Positions 24,471 through 32,288 of a stretch of DNA of 64,000 nt are shown in pieces. This DNA is from a virus. A program made the position numbers and the translations under genes. Position 1 is the first letter of the stretch. Every line of letters begins with the position of its first letter. The DNA lies in IMG/VR virus record IMGVR_UViG_3300042482_001698, positions 19,755-83,754 of that record, one strand, 5' to 3'. Under the pieces are notes generated by a model that saw nothing but the letters and a program-made list of their open reading frames with translations, was not told where the DNA came from and ran no database searches.

Positions 24471-24849
24471 CATGAGGCAATTCCAATTCTGCTTCTGGAT
24501 CGATTCTTTTGATTATTTTCTGAAAAACTAAATATAGCAATATTGTGATGATTGTGAATTCAAGAAATGAATTGAGAATTTTTCCTATTTCTATTTCCAT
24601 GCCTTCCAAAGGAATAAAAATTAAGCTGCGCCAATTGCCATTCGTAGCAGATAGCGTGTAATTGATAATAGGCATAAGTAATGATTCTGTGATACAAGAT
24701 GCAAACTTTTGTGTTTGAGTAGCAAGTATTAGTGCTAAAGCCATTACAAAAAAGTTCTTCTTGTAAGCAAATTTCTTATAATCTTTAAATTCTTGTTGGA
24801 TTTGTTCGCTTTTTATAAAATTTTTCTGATCCAATTCACATTCTTTCAT
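24442..24849 (-). CDS. MscL-like mechanosensitive channel
   Basis: A 135-residue protein with the MscL order: an N-terminal amphipathic part, FAYKKNFFVMALALILA (TM1), ASCITESLLMPIINYTLS, a periplasmic loop of about 30 residues, EIGKILNSFLEFTIITILL (TM2) and a charged C-terminal helix. The GxxxG-type packing of TM1 is poorly conserved, so gating may differ. MscL forms pentameric pores that open on membrane tension. AAGGA precedes the ATG. The end overlaps the SprT-like gene. Confidence 0.7.
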   Translation of the reverse strand: MKECELDQKNFIKSEQIQQEFKDYKKFAYKKNFFVMALALILATQTQKFASCITESLLMPIINYTLSATNGNWRSLIFIPLEGMEIEIGKILNSFLEFTIITILLYLVFQKIIKRIDPEAELELPHANHQAGKHK

Positions 24850-24909
24850 GGAATATCCTTAAAATTTTATCTATTTTTATTTTGCGAAATATTGGCAAAT
24901 GGTTGTCTT

Positions 24910-24926
24910 GACTAATTAAATTAGTC
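24910..24926 (+). promoter_or_regulatory. Palindromic operator candidate
   Basis: GACTAAT-TAA-ATTAGTC, a perfect 7-bp inverted repeat in the divergent region between the MscL-like gene and the leader of the ParB-like gene. Confidence 0.4.
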
Positions 24927-25014
24927 GCCATTAAAAAATTTTAAAATTTTCTCAAACCAAATCACATATAGTGTCTAGAAGAAAATGATCGACCAATCTG
25001 AGGAGGTAAGACAT

Positions 25015-25110
25015 ATGTTTGTATATGGGTTTATATCAAAAGTTTCCCAAAATATTATTTCTTTGGACGATTTTTTTTGTCGTTTGGGACTAGCTTTGAG
25101 GAAGTTTTGA
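25015..25110 (+). CDS. 31-aa ORF, possible leader peptide
   Basis: An ATG 8 nt after a perfect AGGAGG (25001-25006) opens a 31-codon frame with a hydrophobic/aromatic start (MFVYGFISKV). It sits in the long leader of the ParB-like gene, about 180 nt before that start, so it may be a leader peptide or a small independent protein. Confidence 0.4.
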   Translation: MFVYGFISKVSQNIISLDDFFCRLGLALRKF

Positions 25111-25207
25111 GTATACAACAAACACATGGTTTTTCGCCAAGGTGTTCGGGCAATCTTCTTGAATGTTTTGGCAAAGCCACTATGAAGCCATTGACGGGAC
25201 TCATAGG

Positions 25208-25236
25208 AAAGAAATCCGTCTTCCGTTGACGGACGG
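25208..25236 (+). repeat. Dispersed leader element, copy 3, with ACGGA tract
   Basis: AAAGAAATCCGTC, TTCCGTT, GACGGACGG: CCGTC pairs with GACGG around a 7-nt loop. It is followed by more ACGGA units up to 25256 (four or five in all). It lies about 55 nt before the ParB-like start. ACGGA fits the ANGGA core bound by CsrA. Confidence 0.65.
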
Positions 25237-25290
25237 ACGGACGCATAGACGGATCGTTATGGTTTGTTTCCTTTACAGCGAGGTTTTATC

Positions 25291-26520
25291 ATGTCGAAGA
25301 TCAAGGAAGATTTATCTGTGAGCAATTTACCTTTGCCAGAAGGTAGTCAGCATCTGACTGGGAATCTTTTCATGGTTCCGTTTTCCAGTATTAGGGCACC
25401 AGAAGGGAACCCTAGACTTTTGACAGAGAGTGGTCTTGCCAACATCATTGATAAGCAGTTGGCGAATGAGCTTCGAGAAAGCATTAAGAATAATACACTG
25501 CTCAATCCTTTGGTTTGTCGTTGGACTAAAGACGAAAACGGTAATTTGTTTCCGATTGTCGAAGGCGGTGATCGTCGATATCGTTCGTTAGATTATTTGA
25601 TCCGTCGCAAGGAAATTGTTGTTGATCCTCGCAACATCAAGGTGGATGAAAATGGACAATGGCATCGAAGTATGGTCCCAGCCAACGAAGCTTACGAGTT
25701 TGTTCCGTGTCAAGTATTTTTCTGCAACAACGATTTAGAGGCTTTGGCACTAGCTTGGGCAGATAATAAAAATCGTGTAAATTTGACGGAAGGACATGAG
25801 ATTGCTGAAGTTATTAAGCTTCGTGATGTAGGCGCTAAAGATGCTGATATTATGAACATTCTTCAGCGAGATCAGAAATGGTTGGCCGATACTGATCGGT
25901 TAATCGGCTCTCTTGATCACAGTAGTTTGGCCGATCTCATCGAGGGTAGGCTTGATCGAAATGCAGCGATTGAACTTGCAGCAATCAATGATATAGAGAT
26001 TAGGGACAAGGTAAGAATTGCTGCCAATGAATCCTCGACAGAGACATGGGGTCGTAAGATTTATCGTTTGCAGCGGAGAATCACCCAAGTTGTTGAGGAG
26101 AACGAAAAGGCAAAGGGTGATCTTGTTTTTTCTGAAACATCTGAAGAAAAGCAAGAGGCACAAGAGCGGATTGATCAGACAGAAGCGCAAAGTCGGGCCA
26201 TTGCTCGACAACGAGATGAAACTAGGCCTGTCACGACTTCGAGAGCGGTTATTGATGCCAGTAATCAAATTGCTGGCACAAGACCTCGCCCTGTAGGAAA
26301 ACGAGGCCCTAAGGGTGGTCCTCGTCGCATGAGAGAAATCAAGATTAAAGAGGGTCGTGATCTTTTTGTTGAGCTTTTGAAAAACAATGGCGAAGCACCT
26401 GATGGTTCTTTTACAGCCAGTGTTGAATCACTCAAATTGTTAATCAAGGTCATAAACGACAATATTTTAAACAATAATCCTGATTGGGCTGCAACAATTA
26501 GAAAGCATTATTCTGCTTAA
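25291..26520 (+). CDS. ParB/Spo0J-like DNA-binding protein
   Basis: A 409-residue protein. The N-terminal ParB domain shows LLNPLVCRW and the nucleotide-binding EGGDRRYRSL (91-100), then a helical DNA-binding part (TEGHEIAEVIKLRDVGAKD, WLADTDRLIGSLD). A central Glu/Gln-rich coiled coil (about 265-325) and a basic GKRGPKGGPRRMRE segment follow. ParB proteins use CTP and bind specific sites for partition or transcription control; phage forms may act as regulators. ATG 25291 has GCGAGG upstream. The long leader has an ORF and the dispersed element. Codon use suggests good expression. Confidence 0.8.
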   Translation: MSKIKEDLSVSNLPLPEGSQHLTGNLFMVPFSSIRAPEGNPRLLTESGLANIIDKQLANELRESIKNNTLLNPLVCRWTKDENGNLFPIVEGGDRRYRSLDYLIRRKEIVVDPRNIKVDENGQWHRSMVPANEAYEFVPCQVFFCNNDLEALALAWADNKNRVNLTEGHEIAEVIKLRDVGAKDADIMNILQRDQKWLADTDRLIGSLDHSSLADLIEGRLDRNAAIELAAINDIEIRDKVRIAANESSTETWGRKIYRLQRRITQVVEENEKAKGDLVFSETSEEKQEAQERIDQTEAQSRAIARQRDETRPVTTSRAVIDASNQIAGTRPRPVGKRGPKGGPRRMREIKIKEGRDLFVELLKNNGEAPDGSFTASVESLKLLIKVINDNILNNNPDWAATIRKHYSA

Positions 26521-26538
26521 AACATAGCTTTTAACAAA

Positions 26539-26580
26539 AACAACACTGCTTTTTTTAAAAAGCAGTGTTGTTTTATTTTT
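26539..26580 (+). terminator. Intrinsic terminator
   Basis: A long stem AACAACACTGCTTTTT / AAAAAGCAGTGTTGTT, followed by a T-rich run. It ends the ParB-like transcript. Confidence 0.88.
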
Positions 26581-26599
26581 TTATTGCATAAATATATCA

Positions 26600-26908
26600 A
26601 TGATTATCGCTTGTCCACATTGTGGTCATGATTTACACGAAAAGCTTAATGACGGTTTATCTAACTGTGATAAATGTCATCAATTTTTTGATTCTAGCGA
26701 TTTAAATCAACTTCTTTCGGCAGGATGGCTAATACGAAAGCATCACTATAATCTTGAGCAATTGAAATGGCACACTAAAATAGAAGATGATATGGCAATA
26801 TTAGTTTTTGCATATGTATTAGACAATGACTACTCTCATCAAGAATTTTTTACAATCTTGACAAAACTAGGTGTCGCAAACAAATGTTACATTAATTACG
26901 AAAAATAA
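26600..26908 (+). CDS. Zinc-ribbon protein
   Basis: A 102-residue protein. CPHC (5-8) and CDKC (23-26) form an N-terminal zinc ribbon; the rest is helical (LNQLLSAGWLIRKHHYNLEQ). It could bind nucleic acid or act as an adaptor. There is no Shine-Dalgarno; a TAAATA-type box ends close to the ATG, as for other putative leaderless genes. Its stop abuts the csrA stop. Confidence 0.65.
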   Translation: MIIACPHCGHDLHEKLNDGLSNCDKCHQFFDSSDLNQLLSAGWLIRKHHYNLEQLKWHTKIEDDMAILVFAYVLDNDYSHQEFFTILTKLGVANKCYINYEK

Positions 26909-27154
26909 TCAATTTGATTGATCATCATCATCAGATGTAATTGCTGAAATTTGGCCAGTTGGCGCACGAGAATCAATCTCTACGACATTTGTTTCCAGTT
27001 CAGAACGAAGTACAGTTACCTCTTTCTGAGCCTGAATACCCAATCTGACTTTGTTCCTGTTGTCAATTCTTACAACCGTGATCCTTATGTCTTCTTTTAG
27101 ACCCGGAACTTTTAGGATGATTTCTTCGTCCTTCTTTCGACTTAGCACTAGCAT
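26909..27154 (-). CDS. csrA: CsrA carbon storage regulator
   Basis: An 81-residue CsrA: MLVLSRKKDEEIIL, DIRITVVRIDNRNKVRLGIQA and ITVLR-type strand end (EVTVLRSELE), with the RNA-contacting R6-type and R44-type basic residues conserved. A 20-residue acidic/Ser tail extends beyond the usual 60-65 residues. CsrA dimers bind GGA motifs in mRNA leaders to block translation. The frame is open 38 codons further upstream, but AAAGGA sits before this Met and the fold begins here. The phage copy may retune host or phage mRNAs. Confidence 0.9.
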   Translation of the reverse strand: MLVLSRKKDEEIILKVPGLKEDIRITVVRIDNRNKVRLGIQAQKEVTVLRSELETNVVEIDSRAPTGQISAITSDDDDQSN

Positions 27155-27338
27155 TTTACGTCCTTTCGTTGCTTTCCATGTGTTGTCGTAGACCATATTA
27201 ATTGAGTCGATCTTTTGAAATTTTTTGTTCTTTTTAAAATATTTCCCAAAATAGGGCTTTACAACCAAAAAGGATTTATATATTAATTACTTACTGGCAT
27301 TAAAAATTAACAACGCCAGCTTTAACAGGAGCAGAGTG

Positions 27339-27818
27339 ATGAAGATTAATGTATGGTCTGTTGAACTGAATAACCTTCGAGCCGAACATTCCAAGATTTC
27401 CAAGAAGATTTCGTTGCTGGAAGATCTTATTGAATTAGAAAACGAACATGCATTTGATGCTCCCACATCAAATGAAAATCAATCGACTTCACATAGGCAT
27501 GAAAATAATCCTCGAATTGTTGCAAATAATGATGGTAGCGAACCTCGTCGTCGTGGTCGTCCTCGCAAAAATCCATCGGATGAAGTTGCCGTGAAATCAC
27601 TCAAGCTTCCAAATTTGCTTGAAACAATTGGTCAACAACATGGCAAATCGATGAGGTATGATGATTTGGCCATATTGGTAAAATCTTCTGGCTATAAGAC
27701 CAATAGTAAAGATTTTAACAACATGGTTTATCAGTGCCTCCAAAAGTTGTGCAAGAAGGGTGTGTTCGTCAGGAATCCAGAAACTCAAGAGTATCATTAC
27801 GCTGGTAATAATGATTGA
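27339..27818 (+). CDS. AT-hook and winged-helix-like DNA-binding protein
   Basis: A 159-residue protein. N-terminal coiled coil (about 10-40), then an acidic/polar linker, an AT-hook RRRGRPRKNP (about 70-80) and a winged-helix-like C-terminal domain (LLETIGQQHGKSMRYDDLAI, GYKTNSKDFNNMVYQCLQKL). I recall related AT-hook plus helical-domain proteins in planctomycetes. It should bind AT-rich DNA, perhaps as a nucleoid or regulatory protein. AGGAG lies upstream of the ATG pair. Divergent from csrA. Confidence 0.7.
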   Translation: MKINVWSVELNNLRAEHSKISKKISLLEDLIELENEHAFDAPTSNENQSTSHRHENNPRIVANNDGSEPRRRGRPRKNPSDEVAVKSLKLPNLLETIGQQHGKSMRYDDLAILVKSSGYKTNSKDFNNMVYQCLQKLCKKGVFVRNPETQEYHYAGNND

Positions 27819-27833
27819 TGTCGATTTAATTTT

Positions 27834-27871
27834 TTACCAACAACCCTTTCTTAACAAAGGGTTGTTGGTAA
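27834..27871 (+). terminator. Intrinsic terminator
   Basis: A 16-bp perfect stem (27834-27849 with 27856-27871, CAACCCTTT core) with loop CTTAAC, followed by ATATTTTT. It separates the AT-hook gene from clpX. Confidence 0.8.
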
Positions 27872-27965
27872 ATATTTTTACAGTTATCGATAGATATATG
27901 ACACACATTTTTTTCGACAGTTGTATTTTTTAATATTCATTTCGAGAATAAATTTTGGAAATTAT

Positions 27966-27994
27966 TTTATAAAAGCTGTTTTTTAATGTAAACT
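27966..27994 (+). promoter_or_regulatory. Promoter of clpX
   Basis: TTTATA (27966-27971), a 17-nt spacer and TAAACT (27989-27994) within TAATGTAAACTAGAG. The same TAATGTAAA sequence is found at 56851 and 62617, both also in promoters. Confidence 0.55.
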
Positions 27995-28030
27995 AGAGTT
28001 AGACGAGTCATCCACATCAAGGAGATTGTC

Positions 28031-29305
28031 ATGGCCAAGCGTAAGCAGACCTGTTGTGATTATTGTGGTAAAAGCAGCGCAGAAGTAAATGTTCTGGTCG
28101 AAGGACCAGTTACTGAACATGAGCAAAATGGCAGGCCTGTGGGCAGCAGAGTTTATATCTGCTCTGAATGTATTAACCTTTGCAAATCAATGGTTGATAA
28201 GCAAACAAAATCTCCATCACTAGTAAATCTTGCCAAAGGGATTCCAACGCCAAAGCAACTTGTTGAGCATCTGGACAAAAGCATCATCGGTCAAGATAAG
28301 GCCAAGCGCACCCTTGCTGTTGCTATTACGAACCATTATAAGCGTTTGATGCAAAACACAATTAAATCTGATGACAATCCATTTTCTGATGTTAATATTG
28401 AGAAATCTAATATTTTGCTGATAGGTCCAACTGGTTCTGGTAAAACTTCATTGGCTCGAACACTTGCTAAAATGCTTCAAGTGCCATTTGCAATTGGCGA
28501 TGCTACGACTTTGACGGAAGCTGGTTATGTTGGTGAAGATGTTGAGAATTTGATCCTTAAATTGCTCCGTGAAGCTAGCTTTGAAGTCGAAGCGGCTCAG
28601 ACAGGAATTATTTTTCTTGATGAAATAGATAAGATTGGCAAGACAAGTCAGAATGTAAGCATCACCCGTGATGTCAGCGGCGAAGGTGTTCAACAGGCTC
28701 TGCTTAAGATGATTGAAGGCACGATATGCAATGTGCCTCCCGGCGGTGGAAGAAAGCATCCAGAACAGCAATTTGTTCAGGTTGACACAACTAATGTTCT
28801 ATTTATTTGTGGCGGTGCATTTGTTGGTTTGGAAGAAATAATTAAGCGTCGAATTGGTAAGAATGTCATGGGTTTTGGTGGTGTTAACAGCAAGCAAGAT
28901 GACGATGAATGGATTTTAGAACACATTACCCATGACGACTTGATTGAATTTGGTATGATTCCAGAAATTGTTGGTCGCCTGCCAGTAATTACGCCATTAA
29001 AAGGACTTGACCAAGAAGCATTGCTTAAGATTTTGACCGAACCAAAAGATGCTTTGGTGAAGCAGTACCAGAAGATGTGTTGGCAAGACAATGTTAAGTT
29101 ACTGTTCACCAATGAAGCGTTGGTTCAAATTGCAAGCAAGGCAATGGAAAAGGGTACAGGCGCTCGTGGACTTAGAACAGTCATAGAAGGATTCATGATT
29201 GACATTATGTACAATCTAACGGATCATAGTGGCGAAGAGATCACTGTGACTAAGGATGTGGTTCTTGGACAGCCTGCTGTTTTTAACAAGAAGTTTGCAG
29301 CCTAG
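28031..29305 (+). CDS. clpX: ClpX unfoldase
   Basis: A 424-residue protein, near full length. N-terminal zinc domain with C9-x2-C12 and C44-x2-C47, Walker A GPTGSGKT (132-139), pore-1 loop GYVGED (165-170), Walker B IIFLDEID (193-200), RKH loop (241-243), a ClpP-docking loop MGFG (280-283, [LIVM]GF type) and sensor-2 GARGLR. All parts needed for ATP-driven unfolding are intact. The ClpP-docking tripeptide suggests it can use host ClpP; no clpP is seen here. AAGGAG lies 8 nt before the ATG. It could remodel host or phage proteins. Confidence 0.95.
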   Translation: MAKRKQTCCDYCGKSSAEVNVLVEGPVTEHEQNGRPVGSRVYICSECINLCKSMVDKQTKSPSLVNLAKGIPTPKQLVEHLDKSIIGQDKAKRTLAVAITNHYKRLMQNTIKSDDNPFSDVNIEKSNILLIGPTGSGKTSLARTLAKMLQVPFAIGDATTLTEAGYVGEDVENLILKLLREASFEVEAAQTGIIFLDEIDKIGKTSQNVSITRDVSGEGVQQALLKMIEGTICNVPPGGGRKHPEQQFVQVDTTNVLFICGGAFVGLEEIIKRRIGKNVMGFGGVNSKQDDDEWILEHITHDDLIEFGMIPEIVGRLPVITPLKGLDQEALLKILTEPKDALVKQYQKMCWQDNVKLLFTNEALVQIASKAMEKGTGARGLRTVIEGFMIDIMYNLTDHSGEEITVTKDVVLGQPAVFNKKFAA

Positions 29306-29319
29306 TCTGTATGGATACT

Positions 29320-29386
29320 GGTCAACTACCTTACTGGCGCACAATACTTGAGAAGTTGACGGTCAGGTAGTTGACCAATTTTTCTT
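29320..29386 (+). terminator. Terminator of clpX
   Basis: GGTCAACTACCT (29320-29331) pairs with AGGTAGTTGACC (29365-29376) around a 33-nt loop, followed by AATTTTTC. Confidence 0.7.
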
Positions 29387-29454
29387 CTAATTTTCTTAAA
29401 TTTATTATTGTAAATTATGTTAATTATAGTTAGACTTGAATGATTATGACTTTT

Positions 29455-29474
29455 ATAATCCGTTGACAAACGGA
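29455..29474 (+). promoter_or_regulatory. TATAAT box abutting a TCCGTT...AACGGA palindrome
   Basis: TATAAT (29455-29460) runs into the palindrome TCCGTT-GACA-AACGGA (29459-29474), placing it at the expected start site of the 29489 transcript. This fits an operator, or a 5' leader hairpin with an ACGGA. It is a variant of the dispersed CCGTTGACGG element. Confidence 0.5.
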
Positions 29475-29488
29475 AGAGGTATTTTTAC

Positions 29489-30085
29489 ATGAATTATATT
29501 GTCTCTACTTTTTTTGATGAGGAAGATTGGAATAAGTTCGGTTTGAATTGGGTTCGCAATGCTAAATCCGCATCACTCGACGCTATAATTATAGGTAAGG
29601 ATCTGCCAGAAGACGCAATTGCAAAAATCGCAGAATTAAATTTTCTTTATTTTCCTGTTTTAGACAAATTTAAAAAAAATTGCAATGCAATGCACACACT
29701 GGTATGCAATCTACCAAAAAATAGTAGATGTTTGTGGACAAAACCTGAAATTTTACCAAAAGCTGGTATTATAGGAGAAGCAGATTTGATATGTGGTCTT
29801 TCTGATTCCCCTATAAGTAAAATAGTCAGTTCTGTTATCAATCTCTATGACAGAGCGGCGATGATAGAATCGTTGTCTCAACACATTGAGTCAGTTCATA
29901 ATAAGTATTTGTCTGCCAATTATATGTTGGGAACGACAGATTTTTGGAACGGTTTTTTTGGTTGTAAGTCTTATTTGCACGAACGAGGTTATTTGGTTGA
30001 AAATTCAGAAGACGACGATCTCGTTTTAAACTTTTTTGTTGCATTCGCACATTCTTTTTCAGTAGAAATAAAGGACTATTGTTGA
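29489..30085 (+). CDS. Hypothetical protein, possibly glycosyltransferase-like
   Basis: A 198-residue soluble protein. The start (YIVSTFFDEEDW, SLDAIIIGKDLP) resembles the first strands of a GT-A fold and the middle SANYMLGTTDFWNGFFG resembles acceptor regions, but no D-x-D is seen. A firm call is not possible. AGAGG lies 9 nt before the ATG. A dispersed-element palindrome lies at its promoter. Confidence 0.5.
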   Translation: MNYIVSTFFDEEDWNKFGLNWVRNAKSASLDAIIIGKDLPEDAIAKIAELNFLYFPVLDKFKKNCNAMHTLVCNLPKNSRCLWTKPEILPKAGIIGEADLICGLSDSPISKIVSSVINLYDRAAMIESLSQHIESVHNKYLSANYMLGTTDFWNGFFGCKSYLHERGYLVENSEDDDLVLNFFVAFAHSFSVEIKDYC

Positions 30086-30089
30086 AACT

Positions 30090-30221
30090 ATGGAATTAAT
30101 ACTCTATCACTTTGGTTCTTTTATGTTTTTCATGTTAAGCATGTTTGTAATTTGTGCTTTCATGGTTGCTCTTACAAGAACTAATAAAGAAGAAACAACA
30201 AGAATTAAGGAAGATGAATGA
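30090..30221 (+). CDS. Small single-pass membrane protein (43 aa)
   Basis: One hydrophobic helix (about 10-29, rich in Phe and Met), then a basic/acidic tail. It begins 4 nt after the previous stop and ends in an ATGA overlap with the GGCT-like gene. Coupling on both sides supports that it is translated. Confidence 0.55.
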   Translation: MELILYHFGSFMFFMLSMFVICAFMVALTRTNKEETTRIKEDE

Positions 30222-30646
30222 ACATATTGCTTTTTGTTTATGGAACTCTAAAAATGGGGTTCTCTAGAAACTACGCTTTGAATGGACAGATTTATTTGGG
30301 TACTGCTAAAACAAAGCCCGAATACAGCATGTATGCACTAAATGGTTATCCAGCTTTGGTTGATCAAAGAATGGCTGAAAAAAATAAACTTCAAGTTTCT
30401 ACTTCTGTATTTGGTGAAATTTGGGAGGTAGACGAAGAAGCAATTACTAAAATCGATAAAATAGAAAGCACAGATATTGATTTGTTTGAAAGGAAAGCAA
30501 TAAATATTGATGAGTTTACGCTTTCAAGATTGCCTCTTGATAAATCTGTATGGCGTTCAATAGAAGATAAAATAGCATTATCTTATATTTACAAACAGAA
30601 TATATATGGTGCTGCTATCTGTGGTTCCTTTTGGCATAAAAGGTAG
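30218..30646 (+). CDS. Gamma-glutamylcyclotransferase-like protein
   Basis: A 142-residue GGCT/AIG2-fold protein: FVYGTLKMGFSRN (6-18, the YGTLxxG signature) and VFGEIWEVDEEAITKID with the expected acidic residue in the substrate pocket. Family members cyclise gamma-glutamyl peptides or act in related amine chemistry. The amidoligase at 2028 is an enzyme of a pathway class often found with GGCT-like genes, but here the two are 27 kb apart. ATGA start overlap with the upstream gene. Confidence 0.75.
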   Translation: MNILLFVYGTLKMGFSRNYALNGQIYLGTAKTKPEYSMYALNGYPALVDQRMAEKNKLQVSTSVFGEIWEVDEEAITKIDKIESTDIDLFERKAINIDEFTLSRLPLDKSVWRSIEDKIALSYIYKQNIYGAAICGSFWHKR

Positions 30647-30653
30647 TGAAATA

Positions 30654-31022
30654 ATGAATATGAATTATTTATTATCTGGTTTTATTTTAGGTGTGTCGGT
30701 ATTAACAATTTTTTTATTGATATATCGTTCTATTATGCTGCGTAAAATTGAATCATTACAGTCACAAGCTGTTTTGGATGATTTGGAATTAGCAACGAAA
30801 GAACAGCTTCTTAATGAATTCCGCAAACGTCCCAATAATTCTTACATTCTTTTGTTGCCAATGTCTAATAAAGATGAACAAGGAATAAAAATAGAATTAA
30901 ATAGATTCACACCTTATGATAGTGTAGGATTATTACACTTGGCTACCAGTCTTATTTTTCGTCAAATGAAAAATAAAGGTATGTCTTTACCTGAACTGCC
31001 ATCTATTATTGACGAAGATTGA
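30654..31022 (+). CDS. Membrane-anchored hypothetical protein
   Basis: A 122-residue protein with one N-terminal hydrophobic helix (about 6-24), then a coiled-coil-like segment and a soluble domain (NNSYILLLPMSNKDEQGIK). No family is recognised. ATG 30654 is chosen over an in-frame start within the previous gene. The stop is followed by a dispersed element copy. Confidence 0.6.
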   Translation: MNMNYLLSGFILGVSVLTIFLLIYRSIMLRKIESLQSQAVLDDLELATKEQLLNEFRKRPNNSYILLLPMSNKDEQGIKIELNRFTPYDSVGLLHLATSLIFRQMKNKGMSLPELPSIIDED

Positions 31023-31045
31023 CATTCAAAGTTTATTTCTTTGGG

Positions 31046-31070
31046 AAAGAAATCCGTCATCCGTTGACGG
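31046..31070 (+). repeat. Dispersed leader element, copy 4
   Basis: AAAGAAATCCGTC, ATCCGTT, GACGG: a 5-bp CCGTC/GACGG stem around a 7-nt loop, 18 nt before the ATG at 31088. It is nearly identical to the copy at 25208. Confidence 0.65.
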
Positions 31071-31087
31071 CGAATAAGGATTGTATA

Positions 31088-32221
31088 ATGCTCAAGAAAG
31101 TAAAAATCTGTTTGAATACAATGGTTGCCAACGAGGCACATGTTATTCACAGAATGCTAGAATCTTGTTACAAGTTTATTGATTATTGGGTCATTCAAGA
31201 TAATGGATCTAATGATGGCACTCAAGATATAATTCGTAATTTTTTTAAAGAGAAAAATATACCCGGGTTCATTTATGAAATTCCTTGGCAATATCCCGGC
31301 TACAATCGTGATCATGCTCTACAAAAAGCTTTACAGGCCTCACATAATTGCGATTGGATTTTAAGAATAGATGCCGACGAAATTATTCTAGTTGATGATG
31401 ATTTCGATTGGACACCAATCAACGATACATCAAATCAAAGCTTTAATATTACTGCACAACAAAACAATTGCGTTTATTATAGATGTTGGCTATGGAATTC
31501 TAAATTACCATGGAAATTTAAACACGATAAACGACATGAAACCATTTACATGGAAGAAGTTGGAGAAGATTTTGTCAGGAACAGTCTTTCATCAAAATTT
31601 AGACATGTTATTTATGGAGATGGCAAAACTTGGTTTAGTCCTTATAAATTTTATAGTGATGCTCTAGAAATTGAAAAAGATCTTTTGCTAGAAAATAAAA
31701 TGAATATTGACATATATCATTTGTTTTATATTGCCAAAAGTTACCGAGATGCAGTTGTTGATAAAAAAAGCATATGGCCATTTGGTGACTCACACATGAA
31801 AGAATGTGCCAGAAGAGCTATTTTCTTTTTCCAACAATATCTTAATATTGTTCACAATTTCAACAACACATCAAAAGCAGATCGCTTAGATGAAATGGGC
31901 TACATGGTCTTGGTTTTCATTTCTGAGTGCCAAAGAAAACTGGGGGATGATGAATCGGCTCTTTTGTCTTTGATGCAAGCAGAGCCTTTTTGCCCCGAAA
32001 GAAATGAACATCTTCTTGAAATTGCACAAATTTATTCCGATCATGGGCAAAAAATTGGATTTCTTAATACGACAGCAAAACTCGTTGATCCATTAAGAAA
32101 AAATCCATTTCCAAAATTTTGCTTCTTCATCAATAATGAAGCATATTATGACACAGGAGAATATGTGAAATACCTTCATAATATCTCTTGCATATTCAAT
32201 AATATTTCTACAGCTACTTGA
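31088..32221 (+). CDS. Family 2 glycosyltransferase with helical C-terminus
   Basis: A 377-residue protein. The N-terminal GT-A domain shows ICLNTMVANEAHVIHRMLES, WVIQDNGSNDGT, ILRIDADEIILVDDD (the metal-binding D-x-D-E) and a later KRHETIYMEE acceptor region. The C-terminal third is helical and TPR-like (ECQRKLGDDESALLSLMQAE), as in SunS-like or tetratricopeptide glycosyltransferases that modify proteins or carbohydrate. ATG 31088 has AAGGA upstream. The dispersed element lies just before it. Confidence 0.8.
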   Translation: MLKKVKICLNTMVANEAHVIHRMLESCYKFIDYWVIQDNGSNDGTQDIIRNFFKEKNIPGFIYEIPWQYPGYNRDHALQKALQASHNCDWILRIDADEIILVDDDFDWTPINDTSNQSFNITAQQNNCVYYRCWLWNSKLPWKFKHDKRHETIYMEEVGEDFVRNSLSSKFRHVIYGDGKTWFSPYKFYSDALEIEKDLLLENKMNIDIYHLFYIAKSYRDAVVDKKSIWPFGDSHMKECARRAIFFFQQYLNIVHNFNNTSKADRLDEMGYMVLVFISECQRKLGDDESALLSLMQAEPFCPERNEHLLEIAQIYSDHGQKIGFLNTTAKLVDPLRKNPFPKFCFFINNEAYYDTGEYVKYLHNISCIFNNISTAT

Positions 32222-32288
32222 CAAATCGTTGAATTTTTTACTAATGATGCTATTGTCTAAAAAACAATAAATCATTATAGATAATTGT

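Noticed and set aside
25055-25246. 63-residue minus-strand ORF
   Set aside because: It overlaps the short leader ORF and the dispersed element, and has no ribosome binding site.
25220-25256. Simple GACG microsatellite
   Set aside because: The ACGGA repeats are placed next to a hairpin element found at other sites, so they are more likely part of a regulatory leader than random slippage.
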